The notes below the pieces were generated by a model, which was not told the DNA's origin, did no database searches, and worked only from the letters and a program-made list of their open reading frames with translations. Made by a program: the position numbers and the translations under genes. DNA of 64,000 nucleotides from Deltaproteobacteria bacterium. GTDB lineage: Bacteria > Desulfobacterota > Desulfuromonadia > Geobacterales > Pseudopelobacteraceae. Shown one piece after another: positions 62,895 through 64,000 of this stretch (positions within the stretch are counted from its first letter, which is position 1; the number at the start of each line of letters is the position of its first letter). The DNA lies in contig JAJYCS010000002.1 of the NCBI GenBank assembly GCA_021778115.1, positions 1 to 64,000 on the forward strand, in the 5' to 3' direction.

Positions 62895-64000
62895 GGCCGG
62901 CTGCCCCCGTCGGGCTGTCGCCACTGGTGGGGGAGAAAGACCACCCCCTTCTCCAGATGGGGTTGGGTCATCTCAAAGGAGACAGCGGTGGTCACCTGAT
63001 CATAGAGGTGGATCATCCGTTCGCAGGTGAGGTAGACGGCCATATAATACCGTCCGCGCATGAGCGGCAGGCGGGGGAAACAGACCTCCACCGTCCCCTG
63101 GCCGGACTGGTCGCGGCAGAGTGTAATCCCTTCAAAGAGGGAGCTGCAGCTGGAAACGGTACTGCCGGTCTCGGAAAACAGCTCGAATGCCACCGTCGGA
63201 GGCGCCAGGGCCGGATCTGACGAGAAGGTCACCGCCACCCGCAGGTCGTCCTCCCCGGAACGGAACACCCGGCACTCCCGTGAGAGGCTGCCGCAGACCT
63301 CGATCCGCTCAATGCCGGCCTCCCCTTTTCGTACTTGGGCGGTCGGTGGTGCGACACCGTCATGACGTTTCGTTGTTGCGGCGGAACAGGCGATCGCCTC
63401 CTCTTCCAGCGAGGTCCGGAAGGCCGCCAGCACCGAGGCTGGCTTCCCCTGGGCAACGGGCCGCCCTTTTTCCAGCCAGAGCACCTGGTTGCAGAGCGCT
63501 TCCACCTGGTACAGGGAGTGGGAGCAGAACAGGATCGTCACCCCGCGCTCTTTCAGCTCCATGATCCGGTCGAAGGACTTGCGGGCAAAGGCGCCGTCAC
63601 CCACCGACAGCGCCTCGTCGATCACCAGGATATCCGGCTCCACGCTGGTGGCGATGGCAAAGGCCAACCGGACGTACATACCGCTGGAATAGGTCTTCAC
63701 CGGCTGGTCGATGAACGCGCCGATGCCGGAGAAGGCCACAATGGCGTCATAGCGCTGCGTGATTTCGGTCTGGGTCAGCCCCAGCACCGAGGCGTTGAGA
63801 AAGACGTTCTCCCGGCCGGTGAACTCCGGATTAAACCCGGCCCCCAGCTCAAGCAGCGCTGCGACCCGCCCCCGCACCTGCAGTTTCCCTTCGGTGGGGG
63901 AGAGGGTACCGCAGATCAGCTGCAACAGCGTCGATTTGCCGGCCCCGTTGCGGCCGACAATACCGAACACCTCCCCTGGCGCTATCGTGCAGGAGATATC
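62891..64000 (-). CDS. wzt: Polysaccharide ABC transporter ATP-binding protein, Wzt-like (5' end missing)
   Basis: At least 369 residues; the N-terminus runs off the right edge. Walker A GRNGAGKSTLLQLICG, signature VKTYSSGMYVRLAFAIATS, Walker B ILVIDEALSVGDGAF, and an SHSLYQV switch His. Residues beyond about 225 form an extra beta-rich domain (CRVFRSGEDDLRVAVTF, RGRYYMAVYLTC) like the Wzt C-terminal glycan-binding domain, which recognises the finished chain end. It drives export with Wzm, expected just beyond the window. Stop overlaps the GNAT start. Confidence 0.88.
   Translation of the reverse strand, partial: DISCTIAPGEVFGIVGRNGAGKSTLLQLICGTLSPTEGKLQVRGRVAALLELGAGFNPEFTGRENVFLNASVLGLTQTEITQRYDAIVAFSGIGAFIDQPVKTYSSGMYVRLAFAIATSVEPDILVIDEALSVGDGAFARKSFDRIMELKERGVTILFCSHSLYQVEALCNQVLWLEKGRPVAQGKPASVLAAFRTSLEEEAIACSAATTKRHDGVAPPTAQVRKGEAGIERIEVCGSLSRECRVFRSGEDDLRVAVTFSSDPALAPPTVAFELFSETGSTVSSCSSLFEGITLCRDQSGQGTVEVCFPRLPLMRGRYYMAVYLTCERMIHLYDQVTTAVSFEMTQPHLEKGVVFLPHQWRQPDGGSRP

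Overview
The window is GC-rich bacterial chromosome. Gene content fits a member of the Geobacterales (Geobacter, Trichlorobacter or Pseudopelobacter type): hybrid cluster protein under an HcpR-like site, a DUF47 protein next to a Pit transporter, many multi-domain signalling proteins, FlbD-MotAB, a thiSGE operon under a TPP riboswitch, and an ABC-type polysaccharide export cluster. The genus is an inference from gene content; no rRNA or other species marker is present. I saw no tRNA, rRNA, CRISPR array, prophage or intact insertion sequence.

Layout. (a) 1-5.8 kb, minus strand: two small Cys-rich proteins, a partner-switching regulatory set (CBS-SpoIIE phosphatase, HATPase, STAS), a 51-residue protein, an alpha/beta hydrolase, a GH3-family acyl-adenylating enzyme, and the start of pstS behind a clear Pho-box promoter. 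(b) 5.8-10.9 kb, minus: DUF2062, an Lgt-like membrane protein, a phosphatidylserine-decarboxylase-like protein and an 821-residue protein I cannot assign. This is the best candidate here for an undescribed lipid-linked system. (c) 11.0-16.2 kb, plus: mgsA, a double-hotdog thioesterase, an HTH-PAS-degenerate-GGDEF protein and a coupled diguanylate cyclase. (d) 16.3-25.9 kb, minus: a sixA-CHAD-Ppx/GppA-RMD1-histidine kinase operon and phoB-phoR-DUF47-pit, so phosphate and polyphosphate handling dominates. (e) 26-34.5 kb: hcp and a divergent DUF362 ferredoxin-like gene, a large hybrid kinase, dtd, an HD/OB-fold nuclease, and a TumE/TumA-like toxin-antitoxin pair with a palindromic operator. (f) 34.5-51 kb: gltX, a GspE/PilB-type ATPase with two unassigned partners, an acyl-CoA synthetase, a YhcC-like radical SAM protein, thiEGS, PilZ, flbD-motA-motB, ahcY with a rhodanese, and a nitronate monooxygenase-like gene.

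(g) 51.4-64 kb, all minus and mostly overlapping: a glycan cluster. It holds a Wzt-like ABC ATPase with a C-terminal glycan-binding-type domain (cut by the window edge), a GNAT protein, an LpxL-like acyltransferase with no normal start codon, a 1335-residue fusion (PIG-L deacetylase, GT2, perfect heptad coiled coil, GT4, methyltransferase), three more GT2 proteins plus one at the operon end, a GT4 and an NAD-dependent epimerase. The fusion plus the Wzt C-terminal domain suggests a chain-end capping and length-measuring arrangement like WbdD/Wzt, with the coil encoded by nine 21-bp tandem repeats. A 433-bp AT-richer gap with small repeats separates this cluster from the housekeeping genes.

Shared control can be read from the DNA at several points: Pho boxes before pstS and phoB, a TPP riboswitch with intrinsic terminator before thiS, an FNR/HcpR-type palindrome placed at about -40 of hcp, and several intrinsic terminators. 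Domain calls come from reading the translated sequence, not from database searches.
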